Positions 9,124-18,300 of a stretch of 64,000 bases of DNA are shown in pieces. The notes under the pieces were generated by a model. That model had not been told where the DNA came from. It was given only the letters and a program-made list of their open reading frames with translations, and made no database searches. The translations under genes were made by a program, and so were the position numbers. The stretch is from assembly GCF_000377745.1 (NCBI RefSeq), contig NZ_KB898712.1, positions 62,001-126,000 on the forward strand. Direction: 5' to 3'. Origin of the DNA: Gilvimarinus chinensis DSM 19667 (GTDB taxonomy: Bacteria; Pseudomonadota; Gammaproteobacteria; Pseudomonadales; Cellvibrionaceae). The first letter of the stretch is position 1; each line of letters opens with the position of its first letter.

Positions 9124-9145
9124 GTCTCCAACAGCAACAGGAGAC
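9124..9145 (-). promoter_or_regulatory. Hairpin covering the ribosome-binding site of the TonB receptor
   Basis: On the minus strand GTCTCC (9145-9140) pairs with GGAGAC (9129-9124) around a 10-base loop. The GGAG is the ribosome-binding site 5-8 bases before the ATG at 9120. This is a likely expression platform through which the riboswitch controls translation; the switching itself is inferred. Confidence 0.55.
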
Positions 9146-9180
9146 CCGGCATGCGAGTGAGCGCGGATATACGTGTGAGT

Positions 9181-9282
9181 CCTATCCCTACGCCGGCATT
9201 AACCGGATCAGGTTCAACGGGTTTATCTCAGGCTTTGACGTTTACGGCACACGGCCGACTACGCGGGGCCACCCCGAGGATG
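9181..9282 (-). promoter_or_regulatory. TPP riboswitch (THI element)
   Basis: Read on the minus strand it begins TCCTCGGGGTG, continues to the conserved CTGAGATAAACCCG, then TTGAACCTGATCCGG, and ends GTTAATGCCGGCGTAGGGA. These are the CUGAGA pyrimidine-sensor and ACCUGAUC...GCGUAGGGA pyrophosphate-sensor signatures of the THI box. The 3' end lies about 60 bases before the receptor start codon. It should repress the operon when thiamine pyrophosphate is plentiful. Confidence 0.96.
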
Positions 9283-9452
9283 AAAGAGTGCGCATTTTAC
9301 GCGCAATGGCACAGGCTGCCAATGTCGCCGCTCACTTGTGACTGTTTTGACACTCTAAAACTGGTTAGGATAGCGGCTAACTCAAAAGGGACAGGCGCTG
9401 AGTGGCTGGGTGTTTCTTTTTCATAGGCTGATGAGTAAGTGAATAAAACCCA

Positions 9453-10622
9453 ATGCTAAGGTTTTACAAAAAAGCGCTAATCACTTTGCTAGTGGCATTC
9501 ATAGTGAGTGCCCTGCTGAGCTATATTTGCGTGCAGCGTACCTTCACCTCAGCGGTGTTATTGCCCTCGGGCGAGAGTCAGTTTAACTGGCAAGCTGCGG
9601 TAGAAACGGATGCGTATCAGGGCGGGCAATCGGCGGCGGTGCTGCAGGATGATCGCTTCAGCCTGGATTTTTCCATGCAGATTTCCGATGCAGTGCAATA
9701 CCCTTTTGCGTCCGTCGCTTTGCAGTTTAACGGTGCGGATGGTCAGCCAGAGCCGGTGGATTTAACGCGCTTTAGCGAAATCAGCTTCAGCGTAAAGTGC
9801 AGTCCTGCCAATGTCATCCTGTTCTCGGTGTTGACCTTCGAAGAGGGCGTCAGCCGCCGTGGCGATTACCTGAGCTACCGCTCCCCCAATAGCTACTTTT
9901 CCTGCGACTCTCAGTGGTCACAGGTTACGCTCGATCTCACCCGGCTTGAAACCCCGCAGTGGTGGTTGGAGCAATTTAACCTCAAGCTCTCCATGACCGA
10001 TTATGAACTCAATCAGGTGCCTAAGCTGGTGTTTGGCTCCAGTTACCAAAGCCCGCCCGCGGTCGAGTCGCGAGTGCAGATCAATGGCCTGACCCTTAAG
10101 GGTCGCGACTGGTTTTACTTATACCTGCTGGCGGCCATATTAGTGCTGCTGTGGTTAGCGGTGGCGATTAGCTTGTGGCGTGAGCACACCCGGGCTTTGA
10201 CGCAGTCACTGCGGCTAAAATTGCAGCAGGACCGTCCGCTGGTAGCGTACCAGCAGTTGTCGGTAGAGCCTCGCTCTGATGTGGAAAAAGACTCGATCGT
10301 GCGCTATCTGGCCACCGAGTACGCCAACAGCGACTTAAACCTTGATGCTGTGGTACAGGGCACCGGGGTAGGGCGCACTAAAATCAACGCTATTCTTAAA
10401 TCGGAACTGGGGTATACCTTTACCGGTTATTTGAATAAGTTGCGTCTCACCGAGGCGGCGCGACTGTTGTCGCAGGGAGGCAACAGCAATGTGTCTGAAA
10501 TTGCCTATTCGGTGGGCTATAAAAACGTGTCCTACTTCAACAAGCTCTTCAAAGAAGAGTACGGCTGTACCCCAAAATCGTTTAAAGATATCTATAAAAG
10601 CTCCTCCGTTGATAAGCAATAG
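9453..10622 (+). CDS. Membrane-anchored AraC-family transcriptional regulator
   Basis: A 389-residue one-component regulator. Membrane segments at about residues 8-28 and 222-243 enclose a periplasmic domain of about 195 residues; the cytoplasmic C-terminus (about 285-385) is an AraC DNA-binding domain with TKINAILKSELG (first helix-turn-helix), LTEAARLLSQ and the signature EIAYSVGYKNVSYFNKLFKEEYGCTPKSF. The periplasmic part is all-beta by pattern (SFSVKC, WSQVTLDLTRL, VQINGLTLKG) and resembles galactose-binding-like carbohydrate modules. It precedes a thioesterase-like gene and a GH5 gene on the same strand, which suggests it senses a sugar outside the cytoplasm. The target is inferred. Confidence 0.88.
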   Translation: MLRFYKKALITLLVAFIVSALLSYICVQRTFTSAVLLPSGESQFNWQAAVETDAYQGGQSAAVLQDDRFSLDFSMQISDAVQYPFASVALQFNGADGQPEPVDLTRFSEISFSVKCSPANVILFSVLTFEEGVSRRGDYLSYRSPNSYFSCDSQWSQVTLDLTRLETPQWWLEQFNLKLSMTDYELNQVPKLVFGSSYQSPPAVESRVQINGLTLKGRDWFYLYLLAAILVLLWLAVAISLWREHTRALTQSLRLKLQQDRPLVAYQQLSVEPRSDVEKDSIVRYLATEYANSDLNLDAVVQGTGVGRTKINAILKSELGYTFTGYLNKLRLTEAARLLSQGGNSNVSEIAYSVGYKNVSYFNKLFKEEYGCTPKSFKDIYKSSSVDKQ

Positions 10623-10773
10623 CTTTATCAGACTTCTACTTTTGGTAAAAAAACTTCAATTATTTGCCTTCTGCTAGGGAAAATCGTTTTAGAAATAACG
10701 CTACTGGCCTGGTTTGCCTAGGATTCCAGCAGCCTGCTAACACAAAAATCCATAACGATAGCCGAGGTAGACC

Positions 10774-11226
10774 ATGCCCATTACCCTCGCGGCGGCGGCC
10801 AGCCCTGCGTTTGAAAGTCATAAACCCGTGCAAAGAGTGCGGGAGTTAATCGCCTGCCACCCTGCAACGGCGTTTTTTCAGTTTGCTAAGTACCGTATCG
10901 GTGAGGCTGAAGTCGAGGCCGACATTTCGTTGCGCACTGATGTTGCTATAGGCGCAACCGGCAGCCGAGGGGTCCTCCATTGCCTGATTGATTGTCTCGC
11001 CCAGCTGAGCTCACCGGCGCATCTGGGAATGGCCGAGGTGGCAGAGCTTGAAACCAGTTTTCTCGGCCCATGGCGCGGCGAGCCTTTACACGGCCAGGTA
11101 CGCGTTGATCTGACTCAGGGTCGCTGCGCGGTGTTCACCTGCGAGCTGAGCCTGGCGGAGAGCCGCGTGTGCATTGCCAGTGCGCAGGGCACGTTGTGCA
11201 GCTGTTTTGGGGAGTCTGTTGAGTAA
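10774..11226 (+). CDS. PaaI-like hotdog-fold thioesterase
   Basis: A 150-residue protein with the PaaI/4HBT hotdog layout: an HPATAFFQFAKYRIGEAEVEA strand region, a central helix beginning SRGVLHCLIDCLAQL, then ETSFLGPWRGEPLHGQVRV and a final strand with AESRVCIASAQGTL. The usual HGG opening of the central helix is replaced by SRG, while the Asp of the helix is kept, so activity or substrate may differ. GAGG precedes the ATG. The stop overlaps the GH5 start by one base (11226), so the two are translationally coupled. Why a thioesterase accompanies a glycanase is unclear. Confidence 0.6.
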   Translation: MPITLAAAASPAFESHKPVQRVRELIACHPATAFFQFAKYRIGEAEVEADISLRTDVAIGATGSRGVLHCLIDCLAQLSSPAHLGMAEVAELETSFLGPWRGEPLHGQVRVDLTQGRCAVFTCELSLAESRVCIASAQGTLCSCFGESVE

Positions 11227-12620
11227 TGCGACGATTTCTTTTTATGGCGCTGGCCAGTACGGTGTTTCTGAGTGCCTGCGGCAGCTCGGGCGGCGGAACT
11301 CAGGGTAACACCCAAGCGGTTTCTTCCAGCACACCGTCTTCGGCTTCACACAGTTCGGTTTCAAGCCGCTCGGTGTCGAGTTCCGTTGTTTCCAGCACAC
11401 CGTCTTCGGCTTCACACAGTTCGGTTTCAAGCCGCTCGGTGTCGAGTTCCGTTGTTTCCAGCAGCGTGGTGAGCAGCAGTTCAAGCGCTCAGCCGGAGCG
11501 CTTCCCCAATTACAATACGTCGCCTCAGGCAAATGATATGACGGGCATGGAAAAAGCGGCAGCGGATATCGCCGCCGACTTGAGTATTGGCCTGAATATC
11601 GGCAATACCCTGGAAGCCTATGGGGCGCAATCGGAAACCTACTGGGGCAATCCTGCCATCAGCCCGGAATTTATCGCCTATGTAAAACAGCAGGGCTTTA
11701 ACGCGGTGCGTTTGCCAGTGTCTTGGGATCAGTACGCCGATGCCGATAGCGCCGCTATAAGCGATGCCTGGTTGATCAGAGTCAAAGAAGTTGTGCAGTA
11801 CTGCATAGATAACGACCTGTACGTGATCGTCAATATTCACTGGGATGGCGGCTGGCTGGAGGAAAATGTGACTGCCGAGCACGCCGAGGAAAATAACGCT
11901 CGGCAGAAAGCCTACTGGCAGCAAATTGCCACCCAGTTGCGCGACTTTGATCACCGGGTTTTATTTGCCAGTGCCAATGAGCCCAATGTGGATACCGCTG
12001 AGCAAATGGCGGTGCTGGAAACCTATCATCAAACATTTGTCGACACCGTGCGCGCCACGGGTGGCAAAAATGCTTATCGCACCCTAGTTATCCAAGGGCC
12101 CAGAACCGACATTGAGAAAACCCACGAGCTGATGAGTGCCCTGCCCACCGATACCGTAGAGGGACGCTTGATGGCCGAAGTGCACTTTTATAGCCCCTGG
12201 AACTACACCGGCATGCAGCAGGATGAAGACTGGGGCAACCAATTCTTCTACTGGGGCGAGGGCTTTCACTCCACGACCGACACCGCGCACAACCCAACCT
12301 GGGGAGAAGAAGCGTTTGTGGATGAGATGTTCGCGCTGATGAAATCGCAGTTTGTCGATCAGGGGGTGCCGGTCATTTTGGGCGAGTTTGGTACTGGAAT
12401 CCGCACACACCTTGAGGGCGACGATTTACAGCTGCACCTCGATGGTCGCGCGTATTACTTTCGCTACATTACCTCGCAGGCACTGCGTCACGGATTGCTG
12501 CCTTTTTATTGGGATATTGGCCAGTTGCTGGATCGGCGCGAGTTGAAGGTGCTGGAGTCCCAGGCGTATCAGGCCCTGATAGAAGCGGGTACCGATACCC
12601 CTAATTTCTGGGCGCAGTAA
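11226..12620 (+). CDS. GH5-family endoglucanase lipoprotein with polyserine linker
   Basis: A 464-residue surface-type lipoprotein. The signal ends FLSAC (Cys 18). A Ser/Val-rich linker (residues about 32-88) contains two identical 22-residue repeats. The GH5 barrel runs from about 105 to 455: GLNIGNTLEA, GFNAVRLPVSW, VNIHWDGGW, acid/base Glu 252 in SANEPN, and nucleophile Glu 387 in VILGEFGTG. The GNTLEA...ETYWGNP opening resembles endo-beta-1,4-glucanase or xyloglucanase subfamilies such as GH5_4, but the subfamily is not certain. Its start overlaps the thioesterase stop, and a strong terminator follows. Outer-membrane anchoring is inferred from the lipobox followed by GSSGGG. Confidence 0.92.
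   Translation: MRRFLFMALASTVFLSACGSSGGGTQGNTQAVSSSTPSSASHSSVSSRSVSSSVVSSTPSSASHSSVSSRSVSSSVVSSSVVSSSSSAQPERFPNYNTSPQANDMTGMEKAAADIAADLSIGLNIGNTLEAYGAQSETYWGNPAISPEFIAYVKQQGFNAVRLPVSWDQYADADSAAISDAWLIRVKEVVQYCIDNDLYVIVNIHWDGGWLEENVTAEHAEENNARQKAYWQQIATQLRDFDHRVLFASANEPNVDTAEQMAVLETYHQTFVDTVRATGGKNAYRTLVIQGPRTDIEKTHELMSALPTDTVEGRLMAEVHFYSPWNYTGMQQDEDWGNQFFYWGEGFHSTTDTAHNPTWGEEAFVDEMFALMKSQFVDQGVPVILGEFGTGIRTHLEGDDLQLHLDGRAYYFRYITSQALRHGLLPFYWDIGQLLDRRELKVLESQAYQALIEAGTDTPNFWAQ
11325..11456 (+). repeat. Two perfect 66-bp tandem repeats in the GH5 linker
   Basis: The 66-base unit starting TCCAGCACACCGTCTTC at 11325 is repeated without change at 11391, followed by a partial TCCAGCA at 11457. It encodes 22 residues of the Ser-rich linker per copy, in frame. 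Identity at synonymous positions points to a recent duplication. Confidence 0.97.
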
Positions 12621-12624
12621 ACAT

Positions 12625-12665
12625 ACCCCTGTCAGTTTGATATTGAAACGACAGGGGTTTTTGCT
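12625..12665 (+). terminator. Terminator after the GH5 gene
   Basis: ACCCCTGTC (12625-12633) pairs with GACAGGGGT (12650-12658), followed by a T run. It lies 5 bases after the GH5 stop and immediately before the convergent CcdA-like gene. Confidence 0.85.
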
Positions 12666-13368
12666 ACAGGCTGGTGGCCCATTCAGGTAACCAGCCAAGC
12701 GCCCAGGTTTCCAGCTGCTTATCCAACCCCGTTAGGGTTAAAAGCCCAAGCAACACCAGCATGGCCCCCAGCAGCATCTTGCCAAATCCAGCGCCTTTGC
12801 TAAGGCCACCGGTAAGTTTCTGCAGCGCTTTGCCCGATAGCAGCCCCGCAATTAACAACACCAGCGCCGTGCCCACGCCGAAGGCAAGCATAATGATAAA
12901 CGCGGATGCCATTTGCTGGCCCTGAGATGCCAGCGCTATGGCCGCACCGAGCGTGGGGCCGACACAGGGCAGCCAGACAATGCCCAGCAGAAAACCGACG
13001 CCGAACTGACCGCCCCAGGCGTTATCCGCCAGGCTGTTAAAACGGCTGCTGAGCATGGACAGCCGCAGGCTAAGCCAATCCCCAAGGGGTTTAATCAACA
13101 AAAGTAAGCCCACTAGCAAAAGCAAACCAGCGGCAAAGTAGCGAAACAGCTCTGGGTCCAACCCCAGGTTGACCAATACAAAGCTCAGTAATGTGCCGGC
13201 AATGGCAAAGGACAGGCTAAGCCCCAAGGCCAGCGCGTAGGGGCCAAACCGACTTTCGCCAGAGGCCGAGCCCATCACAATTGGCACCAAAGGCCAAACA
13301 CAGGGGGATAATACGCCCAGCATGCCCGCCAAAAAGGCCAGTGGAATGGCCGTCAGTTCTAAGGTCAT
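12664..13368 (-). CDS. CcdA/DsbD-type transmembrane electron transporter
   Basis: A 234-residue membrane protein with about six hydrophobic segments and the two cysteines typical of the CcdA/DsbD beta domain, in SPCVWPLVPIV (near residue 22) and LPCVGPTLGAA (near 135). Such proteins carry reducing power from cytoplasmic thioredoxin to a periplasmic thiol protein. The ATG overlaps the stop of the thioredoxin-like gene by one base (TGATG), so the two form a coupled pair. The final acceptor is not evident. Confidence 0.87.
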   Translation of the reverse strand: MTLELTAIPLAFLAGMLGVLSPCVWPLVPIVMGSASGESRFGPYALALGLSLSFAIAGTLLSFVLVNLGLDPELFRYFAAGLLLLVGLLLLIKPLGDWLSLRLSMLSSRFNSLADNAWGGQFGVGFLLGIVWLPCVGPTLGAAIALASQGQQMASAFIIMLAFGVGTALVLLIAGLLSGKALQKLTGGLSKGAGFGKMLLGAMLVLLGLLTLTGLDKQLETWALGWLPEWATSL

Positions 13369-13763
13369 CAGTTTGTTCCGGTGGCTTGGTTGAGGGCGTC
13401 AAAAATTTTCTCTTCTCGGGTTTCTGCGACGCTAAACCACACCTGCTCACCGTTATTGAACAGCACCAGAGTGGATTGGCGCGGCGCTTTAAAATGCGTT
13501 ACCCACTCTTTCTGATCGTCGAAATCGACTTCTAAAATGACCAACTCGGAATCGGGGTTCTCGGTTTGGTATTGCTCCAGCACCTTGCGTTGCTTGGCGC
13601 AGGTGGGGCACCAGGTTGCGTATACGTCCACCAGTACGGGGGCACCTTCGGCTTGCAGCGCATCAAAACGCTCTTTGGTGAAAGCTTCAGCATCCAGTGC
13701 AAAGGCCTGGAGGCTGCTCAAGGTAAATACAGCCGCCGCGATAAAACGGGTAAATAATTTCAT
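13368..13763 (-). CDS. Periplasmic thioredoxin-like protein
   Basis: A 131-residue protein with a signal peptide (about residues 1-22, ending QAFA) and a thioredoxin fold with active site ATWCPTCAKQ. The partner CcdA-like gene follows with a one-base overlap, so this is probably the thiol protein reduced by that transporter. The ATG at 13763 is preferred to a start 78 bases upstream because GGAG precedes it and the signal peptide begins there. The target protein is unknown. Confidence 0.85.
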   Translation of the reverse strand: MKLFTRFIAAAVFTLSSLQAFALDAEAFTKERFDALQAEGAPVLVDVYATWCPTCAKQRKVLEQYQTENPDSELVILEVDFDDQKEWVTHFKAPRQSTLVLFNNGEQVWFSVAETREEKIFDALNQATGTN

Positions 13764-13870
13764 ACGAATCTCCATAGGTTGGTAAGTAGGTTTAGCATAT
13801 AGAGCCTTTGGCAAAGCTTTTGTTACGAGAAATTTGTACACTTACACTTTTTATCAAACACGAGGCCCCA

Positions 13871-14215
13871 ATGACTCTGGATACTTTTCTGCACAAACTG
13901 ACCGAAGAGCCACTCAACGTTGAGTTCACAGAAACCATGGAGGTGATTGACGCCTACTACAAGCATACTGCAATGGCGTTCACTAATGGTGAGCTGGAAA
14001 ACAGTGCCGAGCAAAATCAGGGCTCATGCAAAATTTTGGCGTTCGGTAAACTCCATGGTTTGAGCGAAGCGCAAACACTGGCCTGTTTTGGGCGTTATTA
14101 CCGGGAAGATGTCTTGCAGAACCCAGAGGGTGATGATCACGGCAATATCCGCAATTTTATTCAACATGGTTGGGCCGGTGTTCGTTTTGAGGGCGATCCG
14201 CTACAGCCCAAATAA
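13871..14215 (+). CDS. HopJ-family protein
   Basis: A 114-residue protein matching the HopJ family (named after a Pseudomonas syringae type III effector): EFTETMEVIDAYY, FTNGELENSAEQNQGSCKILAFGKL, LACFGRYYREDVL and the ending FIQHGWAGVRFEG. Homologues are widespread in free-living bacteria without type III secretion, so an effector role is unlikely. The ATG at 13871 fits the family's start better than an in-frame ATG 63 bases upstream. No operon partner is apparent. Confidence 0.83.
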   Translation: MTLDTFLHKLTEEPLNVEFTETMEVIDAYYKHTAMAFTNGELENSAEQNQGSCKILAFGKLHGLSEAQTLACFGRYYREDVLQNPEGDDHGNIRNFIQHGWAGVRFEGDPLQPK

Positions 14216-14327
14216 TAAGTAATGGCCAGGGCAGTTTAAACGCTGTTCGCGTTTAGCCCCTGGCTGTTGGCTACCAATATACTTGAGAAAGAGCTGCCGA
14301 TTACGGCGTTAGAAAGGGATGCTTTGA

Positions 14328-14783
14328 ATGAGACATTACAGGAATCGTATGTTGGTTTGGGGGGCGCTTTGCTGTGCATTGGTTGCGGCCATCCATATTG
14401 CCTGTGCGCTATTGGGCGGAGATTGGTATCGCGTGCTCGGTGCCGGAGAGCAATTGGCGCAGATGTCGGAACAGGGGCACTGGTATCCTGCAGTGCTGAC
14501 GTTGCTGATCGCACTGGTTTTTATTATTTGGAGTTTATACGCGCTCTCCGGTGCTCAAATGATTCCTCGCCTGCCATTTTTACGCACAGTGCTGTGCATT
14601 GTCGCGGCGATATTTTTACTCAGAGGCCTGGCATTTTTCGTGATAGTACCTCTGTTCCCGGACAACAATTTAACCTTCTGGATCGTCAGCTCCTCCATTA
14701 GTGTATTGATAGGTGCCTGTTACGCAATCGGGACGGCTCGTGTTTGGTCATCACTTGGTTATCAGGGAAAGTTTTGTGATTGA
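14328..14783 (+). CDS. Hypothetical four-segment membrane protein
   Basis: A 151-residue protein with four clear hydrophobic segments (about residues 8-28, 54-74, 84-106 and 117-138), one amphipathic loop after the first, and no recognised family. It overlaps the next gene (GNAT) by 8 bases, so the two are probably translated together. Localisation in the inner membrane is inferred from the segments. Confidence 0.7.
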   Translation: MRHYRNRMLVWGALCCALVAAIHIACALLGGDWYRVLGAGEQLAQMSEQGHWYPAVLTLLIALVFIIWSLYALSGAQMIPRLPFLRTVLCIVAAIFLLRGLAFFVIVPLFPDNNLTFWIVSSSISVLIGACYAIGTARVWSSLGYQGKFCD

Positions 14784-15219
14784 GACAGTAGCCAAAGAAA
14801 ACGTGGGCGAGATCTTGCCTTTATTTCGAGCTTACCAGGAGTTTTATCACGTTCAGAATATCTGCGATGACAGAAATAAACGATTTCTGTCCCAGTTTTG
14901 CGATACTCCGCAACTCGGGGGGCAATTTATGTGGCGAAAAAACGGCTCTGTGGTGGCCTTCGCGACAGTTTATTTCACTTATACGTCTACAATCGCTGCC
15001 AAAGTCGCCATTTTAAATGATCTTTATACTCGGCCCGAAAATCGGGGTGAGGGCATTGGGCGGCGCTTGCTAGAGCACTGCCGGGAATTTGCTCAGCAGC
15101 ATGGTGCGGCAAGACTGCAGTGGGTGACATCCCCGGAAAACACAGCCGCTCAGAAACTCTATGACTCACTCGGGTTGGATAAAAGCCAGTGGTATTTTTA
15201 CAGTTACCCCTGTTCTTAA
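14776..15219 (+). CDS. GNAT-family N-acetyltransferase
   Basis: A 147-residue acetyltransferase. The acetyl-CoA-binding motif A is LNDLYTRPENRGEGIGRRLLEHC (R-G-x-G-I-G-R core) near residues 79-95, and motif B is ENTAAQKLYDSLGL. A GTG start at 14776 is chosen because AGGGAAAG precedes it and the family fold begins VIETVAKEN; a longer ATG-started frame exists but would overlap the previous gene far more. The substrate is not predictable. Confidence 0.85.
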   Translation: MIETVAKENVGEILPLFRAYQEFYHVQNICDDRNKRFLSQFCDTPQLGGQFMWRKNGSVVAFATVYFTYTSTIAAKVAILNDLYTRPENRGEGIGRRLLEHCREFAQQHGAARLQWVTSPENTAAQKLYDSLGLDKSQWYFYSYPCS

Positions 15220-15336
15220 TGGCACGAAGCTTTTAACGGCAAAAAAACTCTTTTGCTATGAGCTTTGACTTAGCAAGTCGCCAGCGTAACCAAAGGGCTG
15301 AAGAATGTTCGCCCAGAGCACCAGGCACAAACTACC

Positions 15337-15366
15337 AAAACCGATGCCATGGCTGGCATCGGTTTT
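15337..15366. terminator. Bidirectional terminator between GNAT and GH16 genes
   Basis: AAAACCGATGCC (15337-15348) pairs perfectly with GGCATCGGTTTT (15355-15366) around ATGGCT. A seven-T run follows on the plus side and TTTT on the minus side, so it can serve both convergent genes. Confidence 0.88.
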
Positions 15367-15391
15367 TTTAGTTTATAAATGCTGTAAATGT

Positions 15392-18300
15392 TTACGTCCT
15401 GGGGTCATCCAGTACCCAGCGCACGTTATCTACCTGAATGGTGACGCCACCTTGTTCTCCGGCTGGGAGGATGGCAAAGGGGGTGTTGACCTTGCTCAGA
15501 TCCAGCCCACCAGTAACAAAGTCTGCAATGGGAACGACGACGGTTTCCCAATCGCCGCTGCCGCTCAGGCTGACCGGTCTATCCCCCGAGGTACAAGGAT
15601 GAACGCAATCGGCTTTGACAATAAACTCGGTGGTTTGCGCGCTGGCGACATCAAACACTAAATAGCCCGTGTTAAAGGCGCTGACATCGCGCACGGTGCC
15701 CGGCTCGGTTTGAATGAACATTAAACCGTTGCCGCCGGCCTCGGTAAACTGCCCTTCAAACACCTGGCCGCGCGCCGTGTCTGCTGCATCAACAACGCTG
15801 ATTTGCACGTGCGAGCCACTGGCACTCCACTGGCCGATATTGCCCCATACCGGGTCTACCGCGTCGACAAAAATGTCGAAGTCTTCACTCAGCGCCATGG
15901 GTGGCTCTACCGGCTTCACATCGCAGTTGGCGACCCCGCCAAGGCAGGTCAGGCGAATGTTTTTTAGCTGGACGTGTGCGGTGCCGTCCACGGGCTCAAT
16001 CACAAACGGGTTGGTGATATGGGTGTAATCCACTGTTGGGCCCCACCACTCGCCATCGTTGGGTTGCAGTGACCACAGGCGCACGGCTACCTCGGACCAA
16101 TCGGCGTCGGTACCCACATCAGTGGGTATCTCAATTTCGTGGAAACTCAGATCCGGCCAGCCACTGTCCAGTTTAATGCGCAGCTTAGTGCCCGGCTCTA
16201 TGTCCAGCACCCGCAAGTCAAAGCGCAATTCACCCAGGTTTTTTGCGCGGCTATGCAGGTTGTCACCAAAGTTCAGGCCGGTTTCAGAGGTTAGGAAGGC
16301 GACCGCGGGTAGGCCGTAGAAATCCAGCTCCCAGACGGCTTCACCTTCAGGCCCGGTGGCATTGGGCGTGGAGATAACGGTACTCGCGTCCTCGGGATAA
16401 ATGCCTGGGGTGAGACCTGAGGAGACCTCGCCTGCATCGCCCTCCAGGGTGAGCGTTTGTACACCGTCCTGGTAGAAGTAGAGTTCGTCGCGGGTGTCCG
16501 CTGGCGGCGTATGGCCGGTGATCATCTGCGGTGAATCGCCAATGGTGGCGCAGCCTTTACCGGTGGCCGGGTTAGCGGCGCATTCGTACACGCGCACATA
16601 ATCTACCGCCATGGTTTGCGGGAAGCTGGTGGTTTCGTCCGGGTAGGGCAACCAGTCTGCTGCGCCTATTGCCAGGTTTAAAATCATATGGAAAGGCTGG
16701 TCGAAAGGCTGCGCGCCCGCTGATACCCGATAGCCGATATCCTGCCCGGCCCAGTGGTAGTTAAACCAGTTGCCGTTGTTGGTGGCGAAGTGCACGTCAT
16801 CGACATACCAGCGAATTTCACCTTCCTCCCACTCGATGGCGTAGGTATGAAATTCGTCCCAGATATTGGCCGGTGGTATATAAGGCGCGCCGCTGTTCTG
16901 GTTCCACGGCCACGAGTAACCGTAGTGCAAGGTGCCATGCACAGTATTGGGGTCGGTGTCATGATCGGTGGTGCCGGGGGCGAAGGCCTCGAAAATATCA
17001 ATTTCGCCACTTTGCGGCCACTCGCCGTAGCTCTGATCGGTGGGCAGCATCCAGATGGCGGGCCACATACCCCGGCCCACAGGCATACGGGCGTGGATTT
17101 CCATACGGCCGTATTTCCAGTCTGCCTTGCCCCGGGTGCGCAACCGGGCCGAAGAGTAGTCTTTACACGCGGATGTGTCATTGGGGTCGTAAGTGGGATC
17201 TTCCTGATTGACCGCCGGGCCGCACACCTGCGTTGCCTCGGCGCGCGCTTCAATAACCAGTTGGCCGTCTTGTACATAGCTGTTGGCCGGGTCGTCGGTA
17301 TAGCACTGGGCCTCAAAGTTACCGCCGCCCCAGCAGTTTACTTCGTGCTCCCACTTGCTTGAGTCGATCGAGTCGCCCTCGAACTCATCCTGCCACACCA
17401 GTGTCCATCCATCAGGGCCACCGGCGGAGGAGCTGGACGAGCTAGTCACCTCGCTGGATTGGCTCGAGCTGCTGGAGGAGGTCACTGCAGAGCTACTGGC
17501 TGAACTCACGACCGAGCTGCTTGAAGAGGTCACCCCTGAACTGGTTGAAGATGAGCTTGAGCTACTGGTCGCTACCGAGCTGGAAGCGCTGGAGGAAGTC
17601 TCGCTGCTATCGGCAAATTGCCAGCGGATGTTATCCAGCTGCAACTGCACGCCACTTTGATCGCCCCATACCGGCAGAATCACAAAAGGGGTGTTCATGG
17701 CGCTGATGTCAAAGGCGCCATTGGTCCCTGCGTGGCCAAGTAAATCTGCGATATCCAGTGTGTACTCGGTCCAGACATTGGCGATGGGATTGCTGATGAT
17801 ATAGTCGCCGGTACCGATAGCGGGGCCACTTTCAAGCTTAACCACCAGACCCTGGGTGTTGCTGCCAAAGTCCAGGACTTTTAAATCAAACACCAACTGA
17901 CCTTCGCTGGCGAAGGCGCTCAGGTCTTTGGATTCAGTGGCTTGAATAAACGCCAAACCATTATTGCCACTGGCGCTAAAATCCAGCTGCAGCACATCGC
18001 CGCGCTCGGTGTCATTGACGGTGTTAATGGTGATGTGACCGGTGTCGTTATCCCACTTGCCGACACCAAAGTCCCACAGTGGTCCTGGTCCGCCGTTGTT
18101 ATAAACATCAAACGGGGCGTCAATAACATCAATGCTGGCCTCGCTTGAGCCGGTGCCGCCCACCCAGTGAATGTTATCCACCTGAATGTGCACGCCAGAC
18201 TGGTCGCCCCATGCGGGAAGAATCACAAACGGGGTGTTCATGGCGTCGATGTTAAAGCCGGTGCTGTTTGGGGCGGTCAGCATATCGGCGATATCAACAG

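Noticed and set aside
11325-11463. Possible CRISPR-like direct repeats
   Set aside because: Only two adjacent copies without spacers, inside a coding linker.
13871-14215. HopJ protein as a secreted virulence effector
   Set aside because: No type III secretion genes are present and the family occurs widely in free-living bacteria.
17355-17660. Plus-strand frame of 101 residues opposite the second polyserine linker
   Set aside because: Same codon-bias artefact as the first linker; the minus-strand gene is continuous and well supported.
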